Source of the DNA: SIG672 sp045535095
GTDB lineage: Bacteria; Bacillota; Clostridia; Oscillospirales; CAG-272
Length of the DNA: 18,392 nucleotides
Direction: 5' to 3'
NCBI GenBank assembly: GCA_045535095.1
Contig: JAZSKY010000014.1
Location: forward strand, 1 to 18,392
Shown: positions 1 through 6,911 of the stretch, piece by piece
Layout of the letters: each line of letters opens with the position of its first letter
Numbering within the stretch: position 1 is the first letter of the stretch
The notes under the pieces: generated by a model
Databases searched by the model: none
The model's input: only the letters and a program-made list of their open reading frames with translations
Told to the model about the DNA's origin: nothing
Position numbers and translations under genes: made by a program

Positions 1-16
1 GGCAAGTGCGCCGCTT

Positions 17-209
17 CCCCTCCCTTCCTTAATTGCTCTTTGCGAGACTTTCTGTCAACACAGAAAGTCGGAAAAATAATGCACAATAGCGTTTTCGTGT
101 GTTTGCACAGACCCATTCGTGCAACAGAGTTCACCTCATCTCCCCTTCGGGGAGCTTCTCCATCAAGGAGAAGCCTTAGGGCGGGCGAACACAGTTCGCC
201 CCTACGGTG
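17..209 (+). repeat. Composite hairpin repeat, copy A
   Basis: Non-coding. In order it holds: hairpin 0 (GACTTTCTGT at 46-55, loop CAAC, ACAGAAAGTC at 60-69); a conserved tract ending near 109; hairpin 1 (CTCCCC 140-145 / GGGGAG 149-154); hairpin 2 (GCTTCTCC 154-161, loop ATCAA, GGAGAAGC 167-174); hairpin 3 (GGGCGAAC 183-190 / GTTCGCCC 194-201); and the tail CTACGGTG (202-209). Bases 38-109 match 15926-15997 at 63 of 72 positions, counted by eye. This is a dispersed intergenic repeat of REP/MITE-like character with no coding capacity. Bases 1-16 and 210-242 show nothing else. Confidence 0.8.
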
Positions 210-242
210 ATTAAAGCCGTTTGGCCGGGAAAAATAATTGAT

Positions 243-1478
243 TCACGTTGTACGGCTTCCCTGTGACACAAGATCTCTTATCGCATATATCAGTCGGTCT
301 GCGTCCTCTCTTTGAGAAAGCGGTCCGAAGCTTGCTCGCACACCGCCGCCACTTTGATACGATCCTACTCTGCGGTGCGCAAGGGGCGCGCAGTGAAGTC
401 CGCTTCGCGTACAGATTCCCCGTTTATCGAGATACTGCGAGACGTCTGCGTGAGAAAATCCTTCGATATTAAACAAAAGAATCCCCGAGTCTCTCTCGCT
501 CGGCAGATATATTTTAACGCGTGGGGTGTGAAAGAGTCCTTCAAGTGCAAGTGTACGCAGGGCGCTCTCGTGACGGCCTATCTCGGCGCTTCCCCTCTCT
601 ATGACGTATTTCATTCCCTCGCAAAGACCTGCTATTGCAGGCGTTGGGAGCGTGCCTGCCTCCATTCTGTGCGGAAGGACGGTCGGCATTTCCTTTTCCG
701 AGGTACTCGCGCCGCTTCCGCCGAAATAAAAGGGCTCTATATCGGTGTCTCGCGCGTTATCGCCAAAGACGAGCAGTCCCACGCCCTGCGGACCGCAAAG
801 TCCCTTATGTCCGGGTGCGCAGATCGCCCACGCGTGGCATTTTTTCACGTCTATTTCGGTATTTCCTGCCGACTGCGACGCGTCAACGATAAATTTTATT
901 CCCCTTTCGCGGCAAAGCGATCCGATCTCGTTCACAGGTAGCGTTATCGGCGAAATATTCGACTTATGGCAGGCGACGACGAGGACGGTATCCCTTCGCA
1001 TTCTTGAGGCGAGATTTCGCACCACGTCCTCGCTTTTGCCGATGCTCGGATATATTTCAAGATCTATCCTCCCCTCAAGCGCAAGGTGAGAAAGGGGACG
1101 GTAAACCGAGTTATGCTCTATATCTGATATAAGGACGTGTCCGCCCCTTCTTGCCGCCGAAAATATCGCCATATTGAGTGCCTCGGTGGCGTTATGGGTA
1201 AAAACGACGTTTTCAGGCCTCGAGAGACCGAATATCTGTGCGGCAAGCTCTCTTGCCTCGCCCACCTTCTCGGCGGCGCGTCTTGACATCGCGTGCGAGC
1301 CGCGTCCCGGATTTCCTCCGTATTCACTGACCGACCTCGCCATTTCCTCGGCGACCTCGCGCGGCTTCGGGAATGAGGTTGCGGCGTTATCGAGGTATAT
1401 AGTTCCCCATTTTTCAAGGGTTTGCGTACTTTTTTCGCTTTGAGGGATATTGTAGCGGTAATTTGAACTTCTTTTCAT
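243..1478 (-). CDS. Cysteine desulfurase family PLP enzyme
   Basis: A 411-residue fold-type I PLP enzyme of aminotransferase class V. Family members remove sulfur from cysteine, giving alanine and a persulfide on the enzyme for Fe-S cluster, thio-cofactor or selenium-related use in the cytoplasm. Visible motifs: YLDNAATSFPKP (28-39), HNATEALN (95-102), EHNS (121-124), the PLP-ring Asp in DASQSAG (D199), Schiff-base Lys in APGHKGLCGPQG (K225), and the mobile catalytic Cys in RSGLHCAP (C363). It resembles the stand-alone subfamily TIGR01977 more than IscS or SufS, and no iscU/sufU lies next to it here. About 27 residues precede YLDNAAT, longer than usual, but the ATG at 1478 has AGGGAGG at 1489-1495 and no nearer Met fits. 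I found no clear promoter. The in vivo sulfur acceptor is unknown. Confidence 0.9.
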   Translation of the reverse strand: MKRSSNYRYNIPQSEKSTQTLEKWGTIYLDNAATSFPKPREVAEEMARSVSEYGGNPGRGSHAMSRRAAEKVGEARELAAQIFGLSRPENVVFTHNATEALNMAIFSAARRGGHVLISDIEHNSVYRPLSHLALEGRIDLEIYPSIGKSEDVVRNLASRMRRDTVLVVACHKSNISPITLPVNEIGSLCRERGIKFIVDASQSAGNTEIDVKKCHAWAICAPGHKGLCGPQGVGLLVFGDNARDTDIEPFYFGGSGASTSEKEMPTVLPHRMEAGTLPTPAIAGLCEGMKYVIERGSAEIGRHESALRTLALEGLFHTPRVKIYLPSERDSGILLFNIEGFSHADVSQYLDKRGICTRSGLHCAPLAHRRVGSYQSGGGVRASFGPLSQREDADRLIYAIRDLVSQGSRTT

Positions 1479-1633
1479 ATCTAAACATCCTCCCTTTCGG
1501 TAATTATTCTCTTATATTTTATGCGCAAGGGATCGCCTTGGACACTGCGAAAAAGAGGTCACTATCCTCGGCGCAAATGCGGTGAACAAATCGTATCCGA
1601 CCTTTTTCGAGGAGTTTAAGATTAAAATAGAGC

Positions 1634-1661
1634 AAAAATCCACCCTTTCGGGTGGATTTTT
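1634..1661 (-). terminator. Intrinsic terminator of the XRE-TPR gene
   Basis: A perfect inverted repeat, AAAAATCCACCC / GGGTGGATTTTT, lies 20 bp past the stop codon of the minus-strand regulator. Read on the minus strand the loop is GAAA (a GNRA tetraloop) and the stem ends in a T tract. The AT-rich arms mean it could also stop plus-strand transcription. Confidence 0.9.
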
Positions 1662-1681
1662 GTGTGTGGATACTAGAAAAT

Positions 1682-2608
1682 CTAAATTTTACTTTCAATT
1701 TCCTTGGCATACCCCAAAGCCTGCTGCGCCTCTACATCATATCCGTTTTTTCGATGGATATCCGCAATTTCCAAATAGACCTGATATGCTTCTTTGAATC
1801 TTTCAAGTTTTCGATAACACCAAGCTATCTGATACTTTTCATCGCAAAAAGGTGTTCCGATTTTTCCCGATCTTTCAAAACATTCAATAGCCTTTTCATA
1901 TTTTTCCATACTGAAATAAACAAGTCCTTCAAGTAAATACAGTTCCCAATTGTCAGGATATTTTTGTAAAGCATCAGTGCAAACAGAAAGTGCCTTTTCA
2001 TACTGCTTTGCCAAATCGTATGCTTCTATAAGTAGGCACCATTCTCTCTCGTCAAGTTTTCCACCCGACTTATCCATATTACGCTGACGCTCTTTTAAAA
2101 CCTCTTCGCCCTTTCCAAGATAAAAGAGCATGCACTGTTTCATTGTTGCCGCTCGTCTGTACGGTAACGAATTTTTATCCGTTTCATCAGACAAAACCTT
2201 GTCAAACCATTTGAGTGCCTCTTCTTTACAATCATACATCATCTTCAAATGGAGCCAGCCGTAGTTCCACTTGTCGTGCATCGACAATTCTCCCGATCTC
2301 ATCAGCTTTTGATATTCAAGACGGCATCTTAAAAAATCCTCGGGGTCTTCGCTTATTTCATAGAGCGCAGATAACCTTTGTGCATAATTTTCGTAAGCGA
2401 CCGACTGTTTTTTAAAAAGATCATCTACAATAACACCATAAAGCTTTGCAATTTCGGGAAGCAGCAGTACGTCCGGCAGGGTAGTTCCGCATTCCCACCT
2501 TGATACGCTTTGAGATGTTACACAAAGCTTTTCGGCAACTTCCTCCTGCGTGTATTTTTTTGCCAATCTAAACTTTTTCATATTTTCAGAAAACACGGTT
2601 GAATTCAT
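1682..2608 (-). CDS. XRE-family transcriptional regulator with C-terminal TPRs
   Basis: A 308-residue cytoplasmic regulator. Residues about 8-62 form an XRE helix-turn-helix: the stretch around YTQEEVAEKLCVTSQSVSRWE (19-39) is the classic recognition region, followed by PDVLLLPEIAKLYGVIVDDL. Residues about 185-300 hold roughly three tetratricopeptide repeats (for example CLLIEAYDLAKQYEKALSVC and LEGLVYFSMEKYEKAIECF). Such repeats in HTH-TPR proteins may bind a peptide or partner protein; the ligand here is unknown. The ATG at 2608 has AAGGAGG at 2615-2621. The gene is monocistronic, with its own promoter (2648-2676) and terminator (1634-1661). A 10-bp palindrome at its likely transcription start suggests self-regulation. 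No target gene is evident from the neighbours. Confidence 0.9.
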   Translation of the reverse strand: MNSTVFSENMKKFRLAKKYTQEEVAEKLCVTSQSVSRWECGTTLPDVLLLPEIAKLYGVIVDDLFKKQSVAYENYAQRLSALYEISEDPEDFLRCRLEYQKLMRSGELSMHDKWNYGWLHLKMMYDCKEEALKWFDKVLSDETDKNSLPYRRAATMKQCMLFYLGKGEEVLKERQRNMDKSGGKLDEREWCLLIEAYDLAKQYEKALSVCTDALQKYPDNWELYLLEGLVYFSMEKYEKAIECFERSGKIGTPFCDEKYQIAWCYRKLERFKEAYQVYLEIADIHRKNGYDVEAQQALGYAKEIESKI

Positions 2609-2631
2609 ATAAAGCCTCCTTTTTGTTTTTT

Positions 2632-2641
2632 GTAAGCTTAC
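2632..2641. promoter_or_regulatory. Palindrome GTAAGCTTAC at the regulator's transcription start
   Basis: This perfect 10-bp palindrome lies between the -10 box (2648-2653) and the ribosome binding site (2615-2621) of the XRE-TPR gene, where a bound repressor would block initiation. XRE proteins commonly bind short palindromes. Autoregulation is inferred, not shown. Confidence 0.45.
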
Positions 2642-2647
2642 GGCTAT

Positions 2648-2676
2648 ATTATAGCAACAATAAAGAAAAATAACAA
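2648..2676 (-). promoter_or_regulatory. Sigma-A promoter of the XRE-TPR gene
   Basis: On the minus strand: TTGTTA (2671-2676), 17-nt spacer, TATAAT (2648-2653). Predicted start of transcription is near 2641. Confidence 0.8.
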
Positions 2677-2748
2677 CATCTCATTTTATGATTAAACTCT
2701 CGTTTTTTGCACGGTAAAATCAAGAAAAAACGACGGGTCACAAGTATA

Positions 2749-2775
2749 ATTTGAAAATATCCAATAATTTCAAAT
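2749..2775. promoter_or_regulatory. 27-bp dyad, possible operator
   Basis: ATTTGAAA (2749-2756) and TTTCAAAT (2768-2775) are complementary. Inside them TAT (2758-2760) pairs with ATA (2764-2766), with one mismatch at 2757/2767. The dyad ends 29 bp before the -35 box of the 2866 gene and lies on the upstream side of the divergent regulator gene. It may be an operator for either gene. Confidence 0.4.
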
Positions 2776-2804
2776 CGTGACACATGGGGTAAATACTCGT
2801 CCGC

Positions 2805-2833
2805 TTGACATATTTGCGCCGAGGTGGTATAAT
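2805..2833 (+). promoter_or_regulatory. Consensus sigma-A promoter of the methyltransferase-like gene
   Basis: TTGACA (2805-2810), 17-nt spacer, TATAAT (2828-2833): a perfect consensus. Predicted transcription start is about 2840, leaving a leader of about 25 nt before the GTG start. Confidence 0.92.
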
Positions 2834-2865
2834 TTTCATATCATCTGCGAAAGGAAGAAAACACC

Positions 2866-3927
2866 GTGATCAAAGACTTTTCAGCGCGTGACAAGGAAAG
2901 GCTCGCCACGCTTGAGACAACTCGTCGCCGCAGCTTCAGACTGCTCGATCTTTACAGCAATTTTCTGAATTTAGAGCCTGATTTCATCAAAAAAGAGCTT
3001 ATCGACGAGCTTGTCGAGGATTGCGGAGTTTCTGTGCTTGAAGCGTACACCGCCGTCCTTGCCGCCGCGTTTGACATTGATTCGGACGAGCGCGACGAGG
3101 ATCTCATCTTCGAAAACGAATTTTTGAAAAAGTCTGTTGAGATGCTCGACCCCACGGAATATAAAAACTCTTCCTACCTCAAAAAGATAAAATTCCCGAA
3201 CGTAAAGCGCGCAAGCTGGGAAATGAAAAACAGCTCATACGCGCCCTTTGAAGCCTTCGTCTGCCGCGAAATAACGGTTGAAGAGGGTGTAAAAGAGCTT
3301 CCGCACATCGGATTTTTCACCGAAAGATTTGATTTCCCTGCCGTTTTTGAAAACGGAAGAGAGTGGATGACGGTCACGCCAAATGAGATCGAAACGATGA
3401 AAAAGCCGATCGCCCACGCAAGCGGAAGAGTTATCACTCTCGGTCTCGGTCTCGGATATTTCGCACATCAGGCAAGCGAAAAGGACGACGTTGTCTCGGT
3501 GACGGTCATCGAGCGTGACGAGAGCGCGATCTCGCTTTTTAAGGAGTTTATTCTGCCTCAATTTGAGCATAAAGAAAAGATCGAGATAATCCGCGCGGAC
3601 GCGCTCGACTATCTCGAAAGGAACGATCCCGAGGACTCTTTCGACTTTATGTTTGCCGATCTCTGGCACGATTCGTCCGACGGACTTTCGCTCTATATCA
3701 AACTGAAAAGCATTGAGAAAAAACAAAAAAGAGAGGGAAAATCCTCTCTTGTGCGTGAATATTGGATAGAAAATTCGATTCTCTCCCGTCTGCGCTGGCT
3801 GATATATTCAGAGGTCGGTAAGGACAAGGCAGGTCTGCCCGTAAACTCGTACGACGAGCTTACACAGCTGCTTTCAAACGAGTCGCTCGCCGAAATTGCG
3901 GGAGATATAAAGAATATCTCACTGTAA
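2866..3927 (+). CDS. SAM-dependent methyltransferase-like protein of unknown target
   Basis: A 353-residue cytoplasmic protein. Residues about 188-270 look like a class I (Rossmann) SAM-binding core: motif I VITLGLGLGYFA (189-200), acidic end of strand 2 VIERDES (214-220), IIRADALDYL (241-250) and FDFMFADLWHD (259-269), the arrangement found in methyltransferases and spermidine synthases. The N-terminal 185 residues and C-terminal 85 residues match nothing I recognise. Neither an NPPY-type nucleic-acid methylase motif nor a recognisable aminopropyltransferase signature is seen, so the substrate is unknown. It starts at GTG 2866, with an AAGGA ribosome binding site at 2851-2855 and a consensus promoter just upstream. 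Its end overlaps the tail of the convergent Mini-RNase III gene by 9 bp, with no terminator between them. Confidence 0.8.
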   Translation: MIKDFSARDKERLATLETTRRRSFRLLDLYSNFLNLEPDFIKKELIDELVEDCGVSVLEAYTAVLAAAFDIDSDERDEDLIFENEFLKKSVEMLDPTEYKNSSYLKKIKFPNVKRASWEMKNSSYAPFEAFVCREITVEEGVKELPHIGFFTERFDFPAVFENGREWMTVTPNEIETMKKPIAHASGRVITLGLGLGYFAHQASEKDDVVSVTVIERDESAISLFKEFILPQFEHKEKIEIIRADALDYLERNDPEDSFDFMFADLWHDSSDGLSLYIKLKSIEKKQKREGKSSLVREYWIENSILSRLRWLIYSEVGKDKAGLPVNSYDELTQLLSNESLAEIAGDIKNISL

Positions 3928-4311
3928 AATATCGTCGGGATATGCTATCGAAAACAGATATTTCAGTCTCTCGTGCTCGCCCGCGAGCCAGAGATGTCCG
4001 AAGAGCGCTTCAAAGCCGGTCGCGCGTCTGTACTGCGCCGCCGATGCACTTTTAGGCACGCTTGCACTATGCTGATTTCTGCCGCGCTTATATATTTCGG
4101 TCTCCTTTTCGGTAAGCTCGGGGAGAAGCCTCTCGATAGCGTCCGACTGCGCTACCGCGGTGACGAAATGGAGTGCCGCTTTATTAAGATTACCCGCGCC
4201 GCGCACGCCGTTTTCAACGAGGCGCTGTCTTGTGAGAATCTCGGTAACCGCGTCTCCAAGGTATGCAAGCTCGCACGAGCTTATTTCTCCGTGTACAGTA
4301 TTTTCACTCAT
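3919..4311 (-). CDS. mrnC: Mini-ribonuclease III
   Basis: A 130-residue RNase III-like nuclease that lacks the double-stranded-RNA-binding domain. In Bacillus subtilis the homolog matures 23S rRNA ends. Family signatures are clear: LAYLGDA (15-21, catalytic Asp D20), KRGRN (75-79), PKSASAAQYRRATGFEAL with the second catalytic acidic residue E101, and LWLAGEHERLKYLF near the end. The longer reading frame begins at a TTG at 4371, but that TTG is part of the -35 box of a consensus promoter (4343-4371), so it cannot be the start. The ATG at 4311 is chosen because a purine-rich AAAGAG lies upstream; the ATG at 4329 would leave a leader of only about 7-10 nt. The gene is divergent from thyX, another gene often found beside mrnC in Clostridia. 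Its end overlaps the 2866 gene by 9 bp. Confidence 0.93.
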   Translation of the reverse strand: MSENTVHGEISSCELAYLGDAVTEILTRQRLVENGVRGAGNLNKAALHFVTAVAQSDAIERLLPELTEKETEIYKRGRNQHSASVPKSASAAQYRRATGFEALFGHLWLAGEHERLKYLFSIAYPDDILQ

Positions 4312-4342
4312 TCTGAAATCTCTTTTCATAGTTAATATAGTG

Positions 4343-4371
4343 ATTATATCGCGAAAATGCGCTTTTGTCAA
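4343..4371 (-). promoter_or_regulatory. Consensus sigma-A promoter of mrnC
   Basis: On the minus strand: TTGACA (4366-4371), 17-nt spacer, TATAAT (4343-4348). Predicted start of transcription is near 4336, inside the longest possible reading frame, which rules out the upstream TTG start. Confidence 0.92.
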
Positions 4372-4412
4372 CTGCCGGGCGCATTTTTGCGTTTTTTTCT
4401 TTGGTTTCTCAC

Positions 4413-4441
4413 TTGAAATATATAAAAAACTGTGATATACT
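4413..4441 (+). promoter_or_regulatory. Sigma-A promoter of thyX
   Basis: TTGAAA (4413-4418), 17-nt spacer, TATACT (4436-4441). Predicted start of transcription is about 4448. It is divergent from the mrnC promoter, with about 40 bp between the two -35 boxes. Confidence 0.82.
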
Positions 4442-4477
4442 TAAATAAATACTTGATTTTCAAGCGAGGAAATTAAA

Positions 4478-5236
4478 ATGAAGGTAGAACTTCTTGCATA
4501 CACTCCCGATGCCGACAAGCTCGTCTCGGCGGCGGCAAAGCTTTGCTACGCGCGTAGCGACATCGATACACTTATGGACAATCTCACACCCGACAAGGTT
4601 GCCGAATTCCTCGACACCCTGACCAAGCTCGGTCACGAAAGTCCTGTTGAGCACGCATCATTCACCTTCGGCATTGAGGGCGTTTCGCGTACCCTTCTTG
4701 CGCAGATAACAAGACACCGCATCGCATCATTCTCCGTACAGAGTCAGAGATACGTTGAAAAGAGCGGATTTGAATACATCACTCCTCCCGAAATCGCGGC
4801 AATTCCCGAGGCAAAGGAGATCTTTGAAGAGGAAATGAGACGCGATGCAGAGGCGTACTCGCGACTCCGCGACCTGCTCGTCAAAAAGCACACCGAGACC
4901 TTTATCGCCGAGGGTATGAGCGAAAAGGACGCTGCACGCGCGGCAGGTAAAAAGGCAAACGAGGACGCAAGATTCGTGCTTCCCAACGCCTGCGACACGA
5001 GAATCATTATGACGATGAACACCCGCTCGCTCTACAATTTCTTCGAGCTTCGCTGTTGCACCCGCGCACAGTGGGAGATAAGAGACCTCGCTATCGAGAT
5101 GCTCCGACTTGTAAAGGGTGTTGCTCCCCTTCTCTTCTCGGCGGCAGGACCTGCCTGCGTCAAGGGTAAATGCTCGGAAGGGCCGATGTCCTGCGGCAGA
5201 GCGCTTGAAATGAGAGAATTTTTCAAGGGAATGTGA
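4478..5236 (+). CDS. thyX: Flavin-dependent thymidylate synthase ThyX
   Basis: A 252-residue cytoplasmic enzyme that methylates dUMP to dTMP with methylene-tetrahydrofolate as carbon donor and FAD/NAD(P)H as reductant; it replaces ThyA and does not generate dihydrofolate. The ThyX signature RHRxxSxxxxSxRY is present as RHRIASFSVQSQRY (79-92). GHESPVEHASFTF (52-64) and DTRIIMTMNTRSLYNFFELR in the second half are further conserved blocks. The C-terminal Cys-rich tail (CVKGKCSEGPMSCGRALE) is typical of many clostridial ThyX proteins. The start ATG has GCGAGGA at 4464-4470 and a promoter at 4413-4441. It is divergent from mrnC. No clear terminator follows before the deacetylase gene at 5328, so read-through into 5328-6858 is likely. 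Confidence 0.97.
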   Translation: MKVELLAYTPDADKLVSAAAKLCYARSDIDTLMDNLTPDKVAEFLDTLTKLGHESPVEHASFTFGIEGVSRTLLAQITRHRIASFSVQSQRYVEKSGFEYITPPEIAAIPEAKEIFEEEMRRDAEAYSRLRDLLVKKHTETFIAEGMSEKDAARAAGKKANEDARFVLPNACDTRIIMTMNTRSLYNFFELRCCTRAQWEIRDLAIEMLRLVKGVAPLLFSAAGPACVKGKCSEGPMSCGRALEMREFFKGM

Positions 5237-5327
5237 TCCCGAGACAACTTTTTAAAAAAACTTCCCCTCTCTTTCAAAAGCTTTACTTAAAAAGCTCACG
5301 TAAGTATTCAGAAAGGTTTGAAAAAAT

Positions 5328-5987
5328 ATGTTCAACGGAAAAATGAAGGCTGTGACCTTCAGCTATGACGACGCTCCCTTTCAGGACAGACGTCTTGTTG
5401 AGATCTTCAACAAATACGGACTCAAATGCACCTTTAACGTAAACACAGGTCTTTTCGGTCAGGGACACAGAACTATTATGCCCGAGGAGATGCCGAGTCT
5501 CTATAAGGGTCACGAAATCGCAGTCCACACGGTGACGCACCCGCATCTTGAGAAAATGGAAAACGATGACGAGATCGTTTGTGAGATCGAAAATGACAGA
5601 CGCCGTCTTGAAGAGATAATGGGCTACAAGGTCGTCGGAATGGCGTACCCCTTCGGCACGTACAACGACAAGGTTGTCGATCTTATTGCAAACAAGACCG
5701 AGATAAAGTACAGCCGTACCGTCAAGGCTACCATGAACTTCGAGCCGCAGACCGATCTTATCCGCTTCAACCCGACCTGCCACCACAAGGTCGATAATCT
5801 CTTCGAGCTCGCACAGAAATTTATTGATATGAAGCCCGAAAGTCCGCAGATCTTCTATATCTGGGGTCACAGCTACGAATTTGATCGCGAGGACGGTCAG
5901 TGGGAGAGAATGGAAGAATTCTGCCGTCTGATCAGCGGTCACGACGATATTTTCTACGGCACGAACGCCGAAATTTTACTGAAATAA
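5328..5987 (+). CDS. CE4-type polysaccharide deacetylase, no signal peptide
   Basis: A 219-residue protein of the NodB-homology (carbohydrate esterase 4) fold. CE4 enzymes are metal-dependent and remove acetyl groups from amino sugars. Visible motifs: motif 1 TFSYDDAP (10-17; usual form TFDDG, with D14 and D15 as catalytic base and metal ligand), motif 2 HTVTH (67-71, two metal-binding His), motif 3 AYPFGTYN (106-113), and IWGHSYEF (178-185) in place of the late catalytic His motif. There is no signal peptide or membrane anchor, so it should be cytoplasmic, unlike peptidoglycan deacetylases; a small soluble amide is a possible substrate. The ribosome binding site is weak (GAAAGG 11 nt upstream). 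The HAD phosphatase gene follows after 22 nt, suggesting a joint task. Between thyX and this gene (5237-5327) only short AT-rich inverted repeats are seen. Confidence 0.88.
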   Translation: MFNGKMKAVTFSYDDAPFQDRRLVEIFNKYGLKCTFNVNTGLFGQGHRTIMPEEMPSLYKGHEIAVHTVTHPHLEKMENDDEIVCEIENDRRRLEEIMGYKVVGMAYPFGTYNDKVVDLIANKTEIKYSRTVKATMNFEPQTDLIRFNPTCHHKVDNLFELAQKFIDMKPESPQIFYIWGHSYEFDREDGQWERMEEFCRLISGHDDIFYGTNAEILLK

Positions 5988-6009
5988 CATAGCAAAGGAG
6001 AAAATTATT

Positions 6010-6858
6010 ATGCGTAAAAGACCAACTATCGCGCTTATGTACGATTTTGACAAGACTCTTTGCGATCAGGATATGCAGAACTACTCTCTTATCCCCGACC
6101 TCGGAATGACCAGCTCCGAATTCTGGGGCGAGGTTGAAAAGTTCAGAATGGAAAACTATATGGAGGGCATTCTCGGATATATGTACTATACGATGATGAA
6201 ATGCCGCGAGAAGAATATCCCCTTCACCAAAGAATATCTCCTTTCCACAGGAAAGGACATAAAGTTCTTCAAGGGTGTTCTCAACTGGTTCGAGAGAATC
6301 AATCAGTTCGGCGAGTCGCTCGGCGTAAACATCGAGCATCACGTTATCTCGAGCGGATTCAAGGACACTATTGAGGGCTCTGCCATCAAGGACAAGTTCA
6401 AGAACATCTTCGCTTGTCAGTATTACTACGACGAAAACGGCGAGGCTGTATGGCCCAAGATCGCTATAAACTACACGCAGAAAATTCAGTACGTATTCCG
6501 TATCTCGAAGGGCGCTTACGACGAGACCGACAATAAAAAGGTCAACGACAAGATGAAAGATCGAGTTGTGCCTTACGACAATATGATCTACTTCGGAGAC
6601 GGAATCACCGATATCCCCTGTATGACATTTATCAAGAAGCAGGGCGGTATCTCGATAGCCGTTTACCCCAAGGGACAGAAAAACAAGGTTACAGGCCTTC
6701 TTCTTGACGACAGAGTAAACTACATCTGCCCTGCCGATTATCAGGAAGGCAGCGAGCTTGATTCGCTTATAAAGTGCATCATTCAGGAAATGAAGATCTC
6801 GCACACCCTTATGCTCAAGCAGCGTCAGCAGAGACACAGAGAATCAAAGCAGAAATAA
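6010..6858 (+). CDS. HAD-superfamily phosphatase (PSPase-like)
   Basis: A 282-residue cytoplasmic haloacid dehalogenase-fold hydrolase, probably a phosphomonoesterase. Motif I is YDFDKTL (11-17), with nucleophile D12 and acid/base D14. Motif II is the Ser in VISSG (112-116). Motif III is probably K158 in YTQKIQ. Motif IV is YFGDGITDIP (194-203). A helical cap lies between motifs I and II (about 20-105), as in phosphoserine-phosphatase-like C1-cap members. The C-terminal tail (about 265-282) is rich in Gln, Arg and Lys and looks unstructured. A strong AAAGGAG lies at 5994-6000. It is translated from the same transcript as the CE4-like protein 22 nt upstream. The substrate cannot be deduced; a phosphorylated amino sugar would fit the neighbour, but this is only inference. 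Confidence 0.9.
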   Translation: MRKRPTIALMYDFDKTLCDQDMQNYSLIPDLGMTSSEFWGEVEKFRMENYMEGILGYMYYTMMKCREKNIPFTKEYLLSTGKDIKFFKGVLNWFERINQFGESLGVNIEHHVISSGFKDTIEGSAIKDKFKNIFACQYYYDENGEAVWPKIAINYTQKIQYVFRISKGAYDETDNKKVNDKMKDRVVPYDNMIYFGDGITDIPCMTFIKKQGGISIAVYPKGQKNKVTGLLLDDRVNYICPADYQEGSELDSLIKCIIQEMKISHTLMLKQRQQRHRESKQK

Positions 6859-6862
6859 AATT

Positions 6863-6890
6863 ATCCCCGACGGAGAAATCTGTCGGGGAT
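6863..6890 (+). terminator. Terminator shared by the HAD gene and TraX-family gene
   Basis: ATCCCCGACGGA (6863-6874), loop GAAA, TCTGTCGGGGAT (6879-6890): a 12-bp stem with one G-T pair, followed on the plus strand by a T-rich tract. It lies between two convergent genes and its minus-strand flank is also T-rich, so it probably acts both ways. The GAAA tetraloop is on the plus strand. Confidence 0.92.
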
Positions 6891-6911
6891 TTATTTCATA
6901 TTTTATCAAAG

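Noticed and set aside
1519..1710. 63-codon minus-strand frame between the desulfurase and regulator genes
   Set aside because: It overlaps the end of the regulator gene and runs through its terminator. Its last 25 codons look slightly gene-like and might be a remnant, but nothing supports a functional gene.
5932..6837. 301-codon minus-strand frame opposite the HAD gene
   Set aside because: Antisense shadow; the plus-strand protein has all HAD motifs and a good ribosome site, and the minus frame has no promoter or family match.
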